Program-made: the position numbers and the translations under genes
Source: Verrucomicrobiota bacterium
GTDB lineage: Bacteria; Verrucomicrobiota; Verrucomicrobiia; Verrucomicrobiales; Akkermansiaceae
Assembly (NCBI GenBank): GCA_030835305.1
Contig: JAURPJ010000057.1
Coordinates: 29,785-93,784, forward strand
DNA length: 64,000 bases
Reading direction: 5' to 3'
Notes under the pieces: generated by a model
The model's input: only the letters and a program-made list of their open reading frames with translations
The model's database searches: none
Told to the model about the DNA's origin: nothing
In this document: in pieces, positions 10,029 to 19,212 of the stretch
Layout of the letters: each line of letters starts with the position of its first letter
Numbering within the stretch: the first letter of the stretch is position 1

Positions 10029-12422
10029 TTAGTCTAGATAGAGGGTTTCGTTCAGATTGAGGATAAGAAGGCAGATCCGCGACATTAGTTGATCATCTGA
10101 AACACCATGTTTTTCCTGCAGGTCCATGGCCAGGCCAGTGAGTTCGTGGAGTTCGCCGTCGCTGATCTCCCGGCTGGTGGCAAGGCGGAAGGCTTCGCGG
10201 ATTTTCTCTTCCAGCGGACCATTCAAGCGCGCGGCAAATTTGTCCGAAAATTCGTTCATGCGCTCACTGTTTAGCATGGTCAGGGCCTGCGTTGGCACCG
10301 TGGTGGCAAAACGCGAGGGGCAGGAAAAGTCACGCTCGGGCGAATCGAAGTTCGCCAGAAGAGGGAGCTTAATGGATCGCTTGGCATGAATATAAACAGC
10401 GCGGCGATTCGCGGAGTCCCCGGTTGAAGGACGCCAAACATTGTCGGGACGTGACGATGTCTGAAGAACCGCATCGGGCATTTTGGGCCGAACCGGGGGG
10501 CCGCCTATTTCAAACTTCATCTGTTTGGTGAGCACGAGGTAGCTATCCCAGATTTCCTCGGCAGTAAGACGGCGTGAGGAATACTTCCAGTGCAGACGGT
10601 TGGTGGGATCCTTGTCGTTCATTCCCTTGGCAGAAAGCTGGTAGGTGGAACTATTGAGCATGAGCCTAAGGATGTGCTTCGTATCCCAGCCCGAATCCAC
10701 AAGCTCCCCTGCCAGAAAATCGAGAAGTTCTTGATTGGAGACTCCTGTGCCGAGCTTGCCAAATTCGTTGGAGCTCTCCACCAGACCGGCCCCAAAGCAA
10801 TATTGCCAAAGCCGGTTCACCCAAACGCGGGCAGTCGTCGGGTGCTGCGGTGAAGTAATCCAACTGGCCAACTCAAGGCGGTTGCGTTTAGGTTTTAGAT
10901 CTGCGGATTCAAGGACAGCGGGGAAAGCCACGGGCACCTCGTCGCCTTGGGCGTGTATGCTGCCCCGGGTGTGTATCCTTGGCGCGGCAACCTGCCCTTC
11001 CTCATGCACACCATGATAGCGAATCCCTTGAATCGGGCGCTCGAGATCACGTCGTTTTTCCTGAAGAGGTTTCATGCGGGAACCAAAGTCATCCCCAAAA
11101 ATCCCACTAATCATCCCCGGGTGGATGAGAGCAAATTGATCAGCATTCAGATCATGCACTGGCTCACGTGTGATTCTAATCTCGGGACGATTGCGACTAA
11201 ACTTGGTGATGACACCAATGACATTTTTTCCGGTGGTGAGCTCTTCGATCGGAAGCGGCACGAAAATCTCATCGTGGACCTTCTCAATCACACCGTCGTG
11301 CACCGGCGCGCCATTGATAAAGATCTCAAGGTGTTGCAAGTCACCTTTGAGATAGATCAAGAACTGCTTGGGAATTTCCTGAAGCCCAAACTCTGACCGG
11401 AAAGTCACCGTTTTATTGCGTGGCAATTTATCGAGCTTCTTGAAGCCGGCGCCATTCGCGTCGAACGAAGGCAGCGACCAACCCGGGTTCTTGGGCACGC
11501 CCGGAATGGACATCCAATCAGTTTCGATATCCTGCGGATTTTCCGAACGCTTTAAATAGGGCTCGAGCAACTTCCGGTCCACTTGCTTCCAAAGCTCCTC
11601 GATTTGATCCCTGTTCGCTTGTCTCTCCTCCTCACGCTCACGAGCTACCCCGGGATCAATCCAGGTATGATTCGGGCTCTTGAAAAGATCCTGTTTGATG
11701 CCATCGAAAAACGACATCATGGAGAAGTAGTCTGCCTGGGAGATGGGATCGACCTTGTGGTCGTGGCACTTGGCACATCCCATCGTTGTGCCCATGAAAG
11801 CCTCGGAAGTGACATCAACAATATCGCTGATCCGATCCGCGTGAGCCTGGGGTCGATCCGCCGGTTCATCATCCCGCTGCATGAGGGTCATGAATCCGGT
11901 TGCGATACAGCTATCGAGGGTTTTGTCCGGAAGTTGGTCGCCCGCCAGCTGCTCCAGAATGAAGCGATCGTAGCGCTTGTTCTCGTTGAACGACTTAATG
12001 ACATAATCGCGATAACGCCAGATCTCCGGCTTCATGCTATCACGCTCGAAGCCATTGGTCTCGGCATAGCGAACGAGGTCAAGCCAATGGGAGGCGAATT
12101 TTTCACCAAACCGGGGCGAGTCCAGATAATGATCAACCAACTCCGGCCATGATATCTCGTTCCCTTCGGGAGGAAGTCCGGTCAAATCGTAGGAGAGCCG
12201 ACGACGAAGCCGGGCCTCGTCCGCTCTTTCATTGGGCTTGATCCCGTTTTCTCGAAGCGCGGCGAGAATAAAGGCATCAATCGGGTTGCGAACAAAAGGA
12301 TCCTCAACCGCAGGAATGGAAACTTTTTGCACAGGCTGGTAGGCCCAATAATTATCATCGGACTTTTGCGCCAACAAAACAGGACTCAAGAGAAAAAAAA
12401 GTAAAATGGTAGGATGCTTCAC
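10029..12422 (-). CDS. DUF1549/DUF1553 protein, form lacking the N-terminal cytochrome domain
   Basis: 797 residues from a GTG start that opens a signal peptide (L-L-F-F-L-L-S-P-V-L-L-A-Q). DUF1549 occupies roughly residues 45-250 (N-P-I-D-A-F-I opening, R-R-L-S-Y-D-L-T-G-L-P-P) and contains one C216-A-K-C219-H220 motif, followed by D-H-K-V-D-P-I. DUF1553 fills the C-terminal half (L-A-S-W-I-T, N-R-L-W-Q-Y). Many relatives start with a planctomycete cytochrome domain; it is absent here, and the protein passes straight from signal peptide to DUF1549. It is the first gene of the four-gene - strand operon. The function is unknown, probably surface-associated polymer processing coupled to electron transfer. 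Confidence 0.88.
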   Translation of the reverse strand: MKHPTILLFFLLSPVLLAQKSDDNYWAYQPVQKVSIPAVEDPFVRNPIDAFILAALRENGIKPNERADEARLRRRLSYDLTGLPPEGNEISWPELVDHYLDSPRFGEKFASHWLDLVRYAETNGFERDSMKPEIWRYRDYVIKSFNENKRYDRFILEQLAGDQLPDKTLDSCIATGFMTLMQRDDEPADRPQAHADRISDIVDVTSEAFMGTTMGCAKCHDHKVDPISQADYFSMMSFFDGIKQDLFKSPNHTWIDPGVAREREEERQANRDQIEELWKQVDRKLLEPYLKRSENPQDIETDWMSIPGVPKNPGWSLPSFDANGAGFKKLDKLPRNKTVTFRSEFGLQEIPKQFLIYLKGDLQHLEIFINGAPVHDGVIEKVHDEIFVPLPIEELTTGKNVIGVITKFSRNRPEIRITREPVHDLNADQFALIHPGMISGIFGDDFGSRMKPLQEKRRDLERPIQGIRYHGVHEEGQVAAPRIHTRGSIHAQGDEVPVAFPAVLESADLKPKRNRLELASWITSPQHPTTARVWVNRLWQYCFGAGLVESSNEFGKLGTGVSNQELLDFLAGELVDSGWDTKHILRLMLNSSTYQLSAKGMNDKDPTNRLHWKYSSRRLTAEEIWDSYLVLTKQMKFEIGGPPVRPKMPDAVLQTSSRPDNVWRPSTGDSANRRAVYIHAKRSIKLPLLANFDSPERDFSCPSRFATTVPTQALTMLNSERMNEFSDKFAARLNGPLEEKIREAFRLATSREISDGELHELTGLAMDLQEKHGVSDDQLMSRICLLILNLNETLYLD

Positions 12423-12538
12423 AAACGAGAGATTACCTACCTAAACTCACTTGGATTTACCAATCTTTCAAGTTTGCGAATCTGGCATGAGAGCTTCAAA
12501 CACAGGAGGTATTGCACGGACGAAATCGGGAGAAAAGA

Positions 12539-13717
12539 TCAACGGTTTAAATGGTCTTTACGGTAGACCGTTGGCGAGACTCCTTCAACCCGAATGAAGA
12601 CCTTGTAAAAGTGATCGGCATCACGAAATCCGGCATCCATCGCAACATCCTTCATGGGAACATCGGTCTCGCTCAAGCGCCTCTTCGCCCGCTCCAATCT
12701 CAGACGCGTGATCTCACCGGCAATCGTCCGGCCCAGAGACTCTCGAAATTTCCTTTCGAGACCGCGTCGATTGGTCGCGGCAGCCTGAACGACATCACGC
12801 ACCTCAATACGACGATGGCTGTTTTCGGCGATGAATCTCAACGCCTTGGAAACAAGCGGATCATCCGCAACATAGAGATCAGTCGAATCACGGGGAACAA
12901 GGGCAACCGGACGGATCAATCGCACTTTGGGATCGATCTCCTCCCCACTCATCAGGCGATCCAACATGGCCGCCGCCTGATAGCCAATCTGTTCGAACCC
13001 CATGTCGATACTCGTCAGGCTCGGCGAGGGTGATTCACAAATCAGAGGTTCATTGGCGGTGCTTACAATTGAAACATCCTGCGAAATATGCAGCCCGCGG
13101 GATTGACAAATATCAACGAGATAGCGCGCGAAGAGATCACTGCAAACCAACACGCCGATTGGCAACTCCCAGGTCGTAACCCAATCTTCAATTCCGGAGA
13201 CAAATTGCTCCCAACCCCCGGCGCTGCGCTCCACTCCCGTTCTTGAAAAATAGTGGGAATTGCAGAAGAAACCCGATTCAGCCAGCTTAGCGCAAAACCC
13301 ATCATTTTGAGACCTGGCATCGATGTCGCGTACGAATCCCAAGTGTCCAAAATTGCGCAAGCCTCTTCCCAAGAGATGGTCGGCCCCAATTTCACCCGTC
13401 CGGCGATAGTCCGGAAAAACCCCATGGATTCCTTCGGCCGGCGTGTTTAGCCAAACATTCACCAAAGGGGTTCCCGTCTTTTTCGCGGACCGCGCAAGGG
13501 AAGCGGTGGCCCGCGCAATCACCCCATCAAGAGGAGCCACGCCCTTGTTTCGTTCAAGGACCTTATCAATCGCTGGGTGAATCCGACAATCCCATCCCGC
13601 CTCGTCCGCATACTTTTGACACCCGGCGTATACTTCCAGGTGATGCTTGAAACCCCAATCCATCTCCAGCGAGACGGCCACCCGACGTCGTCGTTGTTTT
13701 GAGAAGTTCGTCAACAC
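12539..13717 (-). CDS. XylR-type transcriptional regulator: LacI-like sugar-binding domain plus AraC-type DNA-binding domain
   Basis: 392 residues from a GTG start. Residues ~12-280 resemble a periplasmic-binding-protein/LacI effector domain (D-G-V-I-A-R, P-D-Y-R-R-T-G-E-I-G-A-D-H-L-L, S-I-D-M-G-F-E-Q-I-G-Y-Q-A-A). Residues ~288-390 are an AraC/XylS double helix-turn-helix (V-P-M-K-D-V-A-M-D-A-G-F, then D-H-F-Y-K-V-F). There is no LacI HTH at the N-terminus, so the architecture is that of E. coli XylR, widespread in Verrucomicrobia and Planctomycetes as a sugar-responsive activator. It lies 116 bp upstream of the DUF1549 operon on the same strand and divergent from the SASA esterase, so either may be its target; direct repeats in the divergent gap support self or esterase control. 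Confidence 0.87.
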   Translation of the reverse strand: MLTNFSKQRRRRVAVSLEMDWGFKHHLEVYAGCQKYADEAGWDCRIHPAIDKVLERNKGVAPLDGVIARATASLARSAKKTGTPLVNVWLNTPAEGIHGVFPDYRRTGEIGADHLLGRGLRNFGHLGFVRDIDARSQNDGFCAKLAESGFFCNSHYFSRTGVERSAGGWEQFVSGIEDWVTTWELPIGVLVCSDLFARYLVDICQSRGLHISQDVSIVSTANEPLICESPSPSLTSIDMGFEQIGYQAAAMLDRLMSGEEIDPKVRLIRPVALVPRDSTDLYVADDPLVSKALRFIAENSHRRIEVRDVVQAAATNRRGLERKFRESLGRTIAGEITRLRLERAKRRLSETDVPMKDVAMDAGFRDADHFYKVFIRVEGVSPTVYRKDHLNR

Positions 13718-13762
13718 AGCCCAAGGGTGACCATGAATCCGCCCGACGACAACAAAAGAGGC

Positions 13763-13791
13763 CGCAAATAAGAGATTAAAATTCGCAAATA
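13763..13791. promoter_or_regulatory. candidate AraC/XylR-type operator: two direct CGCAAATA repeats 21 bp apart
   Basis: CGCAAATA occurs at 13763-13770 and again at 13784-13791 in the gap between the divergent regulator and esterase genes. A 21-bp centre spacing is two helical turns, the geometry of AraC-family half-sites. They lie 46-74 bp upstream of the regulator start and 79-107 bp upstream of the esterase start. Binding is inferred from position and geometry only. Confidence 0.4.
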
Positions 13792-13869
13792 GACTCCTAC
13801 CCGCTCAGCTTTATCGAAAGATGGTCTTCTATCTCTCCGTCCTCTTGAAGTTCAAGCAATATTATCATC

Positions 13870-15084
13870 ATGAAACGGATCACCTTTCCCCGCCTAAAAA
13901 CCTTTCTTATATGTTCCGCGCTTTTGACCGGTGCCAATGGCCGCACTTGGACCAGCGCCGACGGATCCAAGTCATTTGAGGCCAAATTCAAGTCATACGA
14001 TGCCGAAACCGGCGAAGTTGTCGTCACCCTTCGCAACGGGCGGGTGAGGAAATTTAACCAGTCCTTTCTTTCAGCCGATGACCTAAGCTTTTTGAAATCC
14101 CAGGGAGGCGGTTCATCCTCGTCCGTCGGTGAACTCCCCGAGATCCTTCCGGATCCTGATGGCAAGGACGCTGACATGAGCCAACCGGTGCAGGTCTATA
14201 TCCTGTTGGGCCAATCCAACATGCTTGGCTTTGGAAAGGCTGCTACCTTGAAAGGAATCGCCGCAGAAAAATATCCCTACCTTGTTGACGATGCCGGCGA
14301 GTGGACCGTCCGCAAAGATGTCCGCAACACCTTCGTCATGTGCTCCGGCAATTCTCCGGCAAAAGACCAACAGAACAACTGGTTGACCGTCGAACGAAAT
14401 GTTGGCCCGGAAATCGGAATCGGCCACTACCTCGGTGAAGTCACTGATGCTCCCGTCTTGATCTTAAAAAGCTGCATCGGAAACCGCAGCCTCGGTTGGG
14501 ACCTCCTCCCGCCGGGAAGCGAACCCTACGAATACGATGGCAAGGAGCAGCCCGGGTACCGGGGCACCCCGGACAACCCCGGAGGTGACACAGGTGGCGA
14601 CATGTCCAAAGGATGGTATGCCGGATGTCAATATGATGGTGACATCGCGGCGGCCAAGAAGGTGCTTGAGAACCTCGACAAATATTACCCTGGCGCCAAG
14701 GAATATGAAGTTGCGGGTTTCTTCTGGTGGCAGGGTGACAAGGACATGCGGAATCCCGCCCACTACGAGCGGTACGAGCAAAATCTCATTCAACTCATCA
14801 AGGCACTCCGCAAAGACTTCAACGCTCCCCGGGCCAAGTTTGTCACCGCATCTCTGGGCCAGACCAAAAAAGGAAAAGGTGGCGGCGACGGCAAGATTCT
14901 CGATGCCATGGAAGCTGTTTCCAAGAGTGACGATCCGGAACTCAAAGGTCAGGTCGGCTTCGTTTACACCAACCCCCTCTCCAAAGGTGGAAGCTCCAGC
15001 GGCCACTACAGCGGAAATCCCGAAACCTATATGAACGTGGGTGAAGCCATGGGCAAGGCCATGGTTGAACTGCTTAAAAAATAA
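13870..15084 (+). CDS. secreted SASA-family (sialate O-acetylesterase-like) esterase with N-terminal SHD1-like domain
   Basis: 404 residues. A signal peptide ends near residue 24 (A-N-G). Residues ~25-77 (R-T-W-T-S-A-D-G then V-R-K-F-N-Q-S-F-L-S) match the SLA1-homology-1-like domain that PVC bacteria often place on secreted enzymes. The catalytic domain starts at ~108 with I-L-L-G-Q-S116-N-M, the nucleophile block of the SASA/DUF303 SGNH-like carbohydrate acetylesterases; W-W-Q-G-D-K-D-M near residue 300 and a late S-G-H-Y-S segment are candidates for the other active-site blocks. The likely role is removing acetyl groups from polysaccharide outside the cell. It is divergent from the XylR-type regulator, which may control it. 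Confidence 0.82.
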   Translation: MKRITFPRLKTFLICSALLTGANGRTWTSADGSKSFEAKFKSYDAETGEVVVTLRNGRVRKFNQSFLSADDLSFLKSQGGGSSSSVGELPEILPDPDGKDADMSQPVQVYILLGQSNMLGFGKAATLKGIAAEKYPYLVDDAGEWTVRKDVRNTFVMCSGNSPAKDQQNNWLTVERNVGPEIGIGHYLGEVTDAPVLILKSCIGNRSLGWDLLPPGSEPYEYDGKEQPGYRGTPDNPGGDTGGDMSKGWYAGCQYDGDIAAAKKVLENLDKYYPGAKEYEVAGFFWWQGDKDMRNPAHYERYEQNLIQLIKALRKDFNAPRAKFVTASLGQTKKGKGGGDGKILDAMEAVSKSDDPELKGQVGFVYTNPLSKGGSSSGHYSGNPETYMNVGEAMGKAMVELLKK

Positions 15085-15137
15085 CCATCTCCGTGCTGAG
15101 ATTCGGGATTTCTTCCGGATCAAATGCTCCCCCCAGG

Positions 15138-15169
15138 AAAAAGGCGGTGCGTCATGCAGCGCCTTTTTT
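15138..15169. terminator. bidirectional rho-independent terminator between convergent genes
   Basis: AAAAAGGCG (15138-15146) pairs with CGCCTTTTT (from 15160), leaving a 13-nt loop, with an A-run on one side and a T-run on the other. It sits 53 bp after the esterase stop and 16 bp from the protease stop on the opposite strand, so it can terminate both. Confidence 0.75.
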
Positions 15170-15184
15170 GGGGTCCCAAAAAAA

Positions 15185-18100
15185 TTACTTTGGCTTCCCG
15201 CCACCGCTTTTTCGCATCTTGTCTCCAAGTCTAACACGCCCGCTGAACCGCTTGTGGAAGCCAAGCTTCCCGTAAAGCTCCAACTTCTCATCCATCAACT
15301 TCTGGTCGAATGGCCTCTCCGTCAGACGAGCTTCCAAATTTTGCAAAGCCAACCCGAAGAGTTTCTGTTCCTTGAGAACATCATACTCCAACTGTCGAAA
15401 ATCTTTTGAACGCTGATCCTCCCAACGCCGAACCTGACGAAGAGCACGACGAGCGCCTTTGATATTCCTGGCCTTGAGGAACATGCGCCCCTCAAAAAGG
15501 GCGAGAGCGGCCAACTGCTGACGCCGGGTTGTCATCTCCTTCTGCTTTGATGCCGCTTCTCTTCTCTCCTCCAGCGAGGCCTCCTCAGCTTCGGTTCTTG
15601 CCCCAAAGTAGGCCGCCACCTCCTGCCCCTTCAACTGGCTCCGGATTTTTTTAAGGTGAATCTGCAAAGCCTTCAACCAACCTTTCTTCACCCCATCGGT
15701 GGCCAATCGAATTTCAGCAACAGTGAGAAGAAGCTCCACGTTTTTTGGACGTTGCTTCAATAATTCCCCGAGGAGTTCGTCCCTCTTCTTAAGAATTTTC
15801 TTATCCTTGGTTTTTTTGTTTGCCTTTAGAAAAGCGAGACTGCGGTTAAAAAGATCATCCTCCAAATCTTCGAGCTGTGACTTCTTTTGATCGAGTGAAA
15901 CCGGTTCGGCCTTTTGGTTTGCAACCGCTCCAAATTCCTCCCCCGGATTGCACTCGACCCGAATCTCAAGAAGATCAACCTTATTGCCACTACTCTGCGT
16001 CAACTTGAAGCGACCACTGAAGTAATCCGCTCCTGCATTGTGCTTGGCCATGGAAGCCAGATCCGAACCACCAATCATGAGAGTGTTGTTTCGCCCGGCC
16101 ATCAGGCGCAGAGATCCCGCCATGCGCCCTCTCACAACGGCACGATGGTTTTCGAAAAGAGAAAGCTTGCGCGGTTTCTCAAGCTTGACCGAATAGTTGA
16201 GCGGACGATTCTCTTCGGCCTTCAGCAATGACCGCTCCGGACTATGGAGCACCCGGTAAAAGGTGGTCCTCCCCTTGGGCAGCTCGACCCGCGCGTCGCG
16301 GGAATCCCCGCCCACATAAAGTCGTTTTCCGGATTCGTGATAGGCCGTGATCATGGAACCGGAAACCTCGGCGTCGTAGCGACGACCCGATGAGAGCTCG
16401 ATTTTAGTTAGCTTGTCGACCGCAACCTCAAAGGTTTGGCGCAGTAGCATGGGCGCAACCGCCTTTCTTTCACGGGGACCGGCGGGAAAAGCGTTCCGCT
16501 GATCGGAGGAGAGAAATTCGGTCTTCGCGGGCATCTCTGAAAAATGAGCCCGGGTAATCTGACCTTCGCCCGAAACCTCCTCATCACTCGCAGCAATCAC
16601 TTGAAACGGGACATGCCGGTCGTTGGGATGAAAAACGATGTGCTCCTGCCTTGAAGTCAGCCCGAAGAATTCGAAGTCCACCTCGACCCGCGTCTTACCC
16701 ACAGAGAAGAACGGCTGGTGAATTGCGAACTCCACCGTTTTCCCTGGCGCCACCGGAACGAGCACTTCTTTTTCTTCACCCGACTCCATACGCAGATAAT
16801 CGAGGGAATTGTAGGAATAGTGACTGAAGTCAGCGACCAGTGTCACGGTGTGCAGCATCAGGGATCGCGCCAAAGGATCCCCGGAATCACGCCGCAAACG
16901 AATCTTCACATGACTGACATTTGCAGGAACCTGAAAGAAGCGGCGGTAGGTTCTGCCGGATTCGATCTCCAGCCCGTATCCACCACGATGCTTCAAATGA
17001 GCTCCGGTTTTCTCACCTCGCACGATAGTTATGGGAATCCGGACCAGGGGGCCTGCCCCGGGCGACCCGGGGAGCTTGGCGTGAATTTCCGCATAAAGCG
17101 GCTCATCCGGGCGGGACACGGGAACATCAAGTATGGGACGTATCGTAATACTTCCATTGGCAAGACGGGCATACCCCGGGATTTTCACCCACGGTTGGGT
17201 TGCAGTAAAAATCAGATCATCTTCAAGGTTGAATTTCTCGGGCGCGGTCACCTTCGCCGGAAACTTCGGAGAAAGATCAAAGCGGACCTCCCTTTTACCC
17301 ACCGGAATGTCTCCGCGGAGATACAGCCCGGGGCCCGAACCAAAGGTATTCCCCTTGGTCTCGACGTCGTAGAAATGATCCCAGGCGGGCTGCTTTTGAT
17401 TGGCCTGCAGGTGAGCCCACGCCGGGAGTGCCTGCACGAGCCCGGCACCCTGGGCAAACACTTCAACCCCCTTGACGAAGCGCGCGCTATTCATGAGTGC
17501 GGCACGAATGCGAGCCGGTGAATAGGGCACATCGCTTTGCTTTGCGGCGCTCACAAGAAGGGCACCCAGTCCGGCGACCGAAGGCGACGACATGGAGGTC
17601 CCGTGGTAACGTTGTGATTTACGAAGTTCATCGTATGCCAGGGAAGCATGCGCTCCACCCGGACCCATGACATCCACTCCCAAATCACCATTGCGAGCCG
17701 GACCGCGGGCAGAAAACTGGTAGGCGGTATTGGGCCCCTCGATTGTTTGGCTGTACAAAACCTTCGACATCTCATCGGAGACATAAGCACCCACCCCGAT
17801 AATGGAACTGGCCTCGCCTCCGGGACTGCCAAGCGTGGACAAGGCGGGCCCGCTGTTTCCTGCTGAGACAAAAGCGGTCACCCCGTATTTTTCGGTAAGC
17901 AAGTTATACATGCGTGCGGTGTCGTTTTTCCCGTCCTGATATTGACTTGCGCCACCCCAACTGGCGTTCATCAGGTCCGCACCATATTGCGCACAGGCGG
18001 CGACTCCTCTCATTTCGCCGAGGCCGGAAGAGCTTCCTCGAAGCCTAGTATCTCCGATCTTAATGGAGAGAATTTTTGCTCCGGGCGCAACACCATCACG

Positions 18101-19021
18101 ATGTGGCTCTTTCGGAAAGTGAGCCGAAGCAATCGACGCAACATGGCTGCCATGCGACCCACTCACAGTGACAATCGAAAGAAGATTCCCCTTCTCATAA
18201 ACCTGCACGGCAAAGGTTGCCGCTTCCTCCTGACTGAGCCTGCCATACTCTCCTGCAATCCCGAAGGGGCGCAGATCCTTTTCATCACGAAGATCTCCAT
18301 CTTCATCCGTATCAATCAGGACATGGAATTCCCTGCCATCCGACCAGACCACACAGTCGTAAACCGGCCCTGGATCGGACGAGGCAAACTTGTCTTCAAG
18401 TGACTGAAGAATCTTCTCGCGGGCAATTTGATCCCGATCTTTCAAGGTCAAATCGACCTTTGCTTTTTGAAATGCCTTTCTTCCGCCCTTCTCTTCGGAA
18501 GTCTCGTTCTTTTTCGCCCGTTGTTCTCTGATGCCCGCGAGTTCCCGCTCCCATTTTTCGGCCCGAAGACGGGCTATACGCCGGTTGACTCCGATGGTGA
18601 AGAGATCACTGGCCCGCTTCATTCCCAGATGAAACTTTTTTGAAGGGTTCTTGAGCTTGGCAGGAAGGGTGAGCTTGCGACCGGTAAGGCCTTCCAGCTT
18701 CCCGTCCTTGTCAACATCAGCAAGGTGCGAGGTGTCGACATCTCCGGAACCAGTGGCATCGATGACATCGACCAACTTGCGCTCACCCGTCGAGGTAAGT
18801 TGCAACCCCGAGGCTGCAGGATCAACACCGGTATCAAAAACCGCGATCACGACTCCGCGTCCATCAAACTCAGGGTGCTTCTTGAGAAACTCCAGCACCC
18901 CGGTTTCACGTTTGGGAATGAGACCTTCCTGAAGATTCTTAAGGGATGGGGAGTTTTGCCCATTCACAAGCGCGAGAGAAGAAAGCGAAACAGTAAAGGT
19001 GGCGGCAAGACGTCTATTCAT
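15185..19021 (-). CDS. secreted tripeptidyl-peptidase-II-like subtilase (S8 family)
   Basis: 1278 residues with a signal peptide ending near residue 21 (A-L-V-N-G). The N-terminal wording (L-I-P-K-R-E-T-G then F-D-G-R-G-V) and the catalytic Asp block D63-T-G-V-D-P are those of eukaryotic tripeptidyl peptidase II. The catalytic triad is D63, H293 (G-S-H-G-S-H-V-A) and S476 (G-T-S-M-S-S-P), with the oxyanion Asn in S-A-G-N389-S-G. The ~230-residue insert between Asp and His is the TPP II hallmark. A long C-terminal region (~520-1278) contains beta-sandwich and then Lys/Glu-rich helical parts, as in TPP II, which forms giant assemblies. Eukaryotic TPP II is cytosolic; this one carries a signal peptide and is presumably periplasmic or external. 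It is monocistronic. Confidence 0.87.
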   Translation of the reverse strand: MNRRLAATFTVSLSSLALVNGQNSPSLKNLQEGLIPKRETGVLEFLKKHPEFDGRGVVIAVFDTGVDPAASGLQLTSTGERKLVDVIDATGSGDVDTSHLADVDKDGKLEGLTGRKLTLPAKLKNPSKKFHLGMKRASDLFTIGVNRRIARLRAEKWERELAGIREQRAKKNETSEEKGGRKAFQKAKVDLTLKDRDQIAREKILQSLEDKFASSDPGPVYDCVVWSDGREFHVLIDTDEDGDLRDEKDLRPFGIAGEYGRLSQEEAATFAVQVYEKGNLLSIVTVSGSHGSHVASIASAHFPKEPHRDGVAPGAKILSIKIGDTRLRGSSSGLGEMRGVAACAQYGADLMNASWGGASQYQDGKNDTARMYNLLTEKYGVTAFVSAGNSGPALSTLGSPGGEASSIIGVGAYVSDEMSKVLYSQTIEGPNTAYQFSARGPARNGDLGVDVMGPGGAHASLAYDELRKSQRYHGTSMSSPSVAGLGALLVSAAKQSDVPYSPARIRAALMNSARFVKGVEVFAQGAGLVQALPAWAHLQANQKQPAWDHFYDVETKGNTFGSGPGLYLRGDIPVGKREVRFDLSPKFPAKVTAPEKFNLEDDLIFTATQPWVKIPGYARLANGSITIRPILDVPVSRPDEPLYAEIHAKLPGSPGAGPLVRIPITIVRGEKTGAHLKHRGGYGLEIESGRTYRRFFQVPANVSHVKIRLRRDSGDPLARSLMLHTVTLVADFSHYSYNSLDYLRMESGEEKEVLVPVAPGKTVEFAIHQPFFSVGKTRVEVDFEFFGLTSRQEHIVFHPNDRHVPFQVIAASDEEVSGEGQITRAHFSEMPAKTEFLSSDQRNAFPAGPRERKAVAPMLLRQTFEVAVDKLTKIELSSGRRYDAEVSGSMITAYHESGKRLYVGGDSRDARVELPKGRTTFYRVLHSPERSLLKAEENRPLNYSVKLEKPRKLSLFENHRAVVRGRMAGSLRLMAGRNNTLMIGGSDLASMAKHNAGADYFSGRFKLTQSSGNKVDLLEIRVECNPGEEFGAVANQKAEPVSLDQKKSQLEDLEDDLFNRSLAFLKANKKTKDKKILKKRDELLGELLKQRPKNVELLLTVAEIRLATDGVKKGWLKALQIHLKKIRSQLKGQEVAAYFGARTEAEEASLEERREAASKQKEMTTRRQQLAALALFEGRMFLKARNIKGARRALRQVRRWEDQRSKDFRQLEYDVLKEQKLFGLALQNLEARLTERPFDQKLMDEKLELYGKLGFHKRFSGRVRLGDKMRKSGGGKPK

Positions 19022-19212
19022 GATTGCTTTGATGATAACACTCTACGGCCGACTAGAGCAGAGGAATTCCAGTTTACCAACGAATAAGACCTTCCCCACT
19101 TGGGATCGCGACGTAAAAAGCGAGGATTTAGCGGAAATAAGAGAGGACTTGTGCGTGTATTCTGCTAGCCTGCGGGACTGATCAACATCAGCGGTTGCTC
19201 GGGTTTGATACC

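Noticed and set aside
14464..15291. 275-codon - strand ORF opposite the SASA esterase
   Set aside because: It is the antisense shadow of a well-supported esterase and has no family-like motifs.
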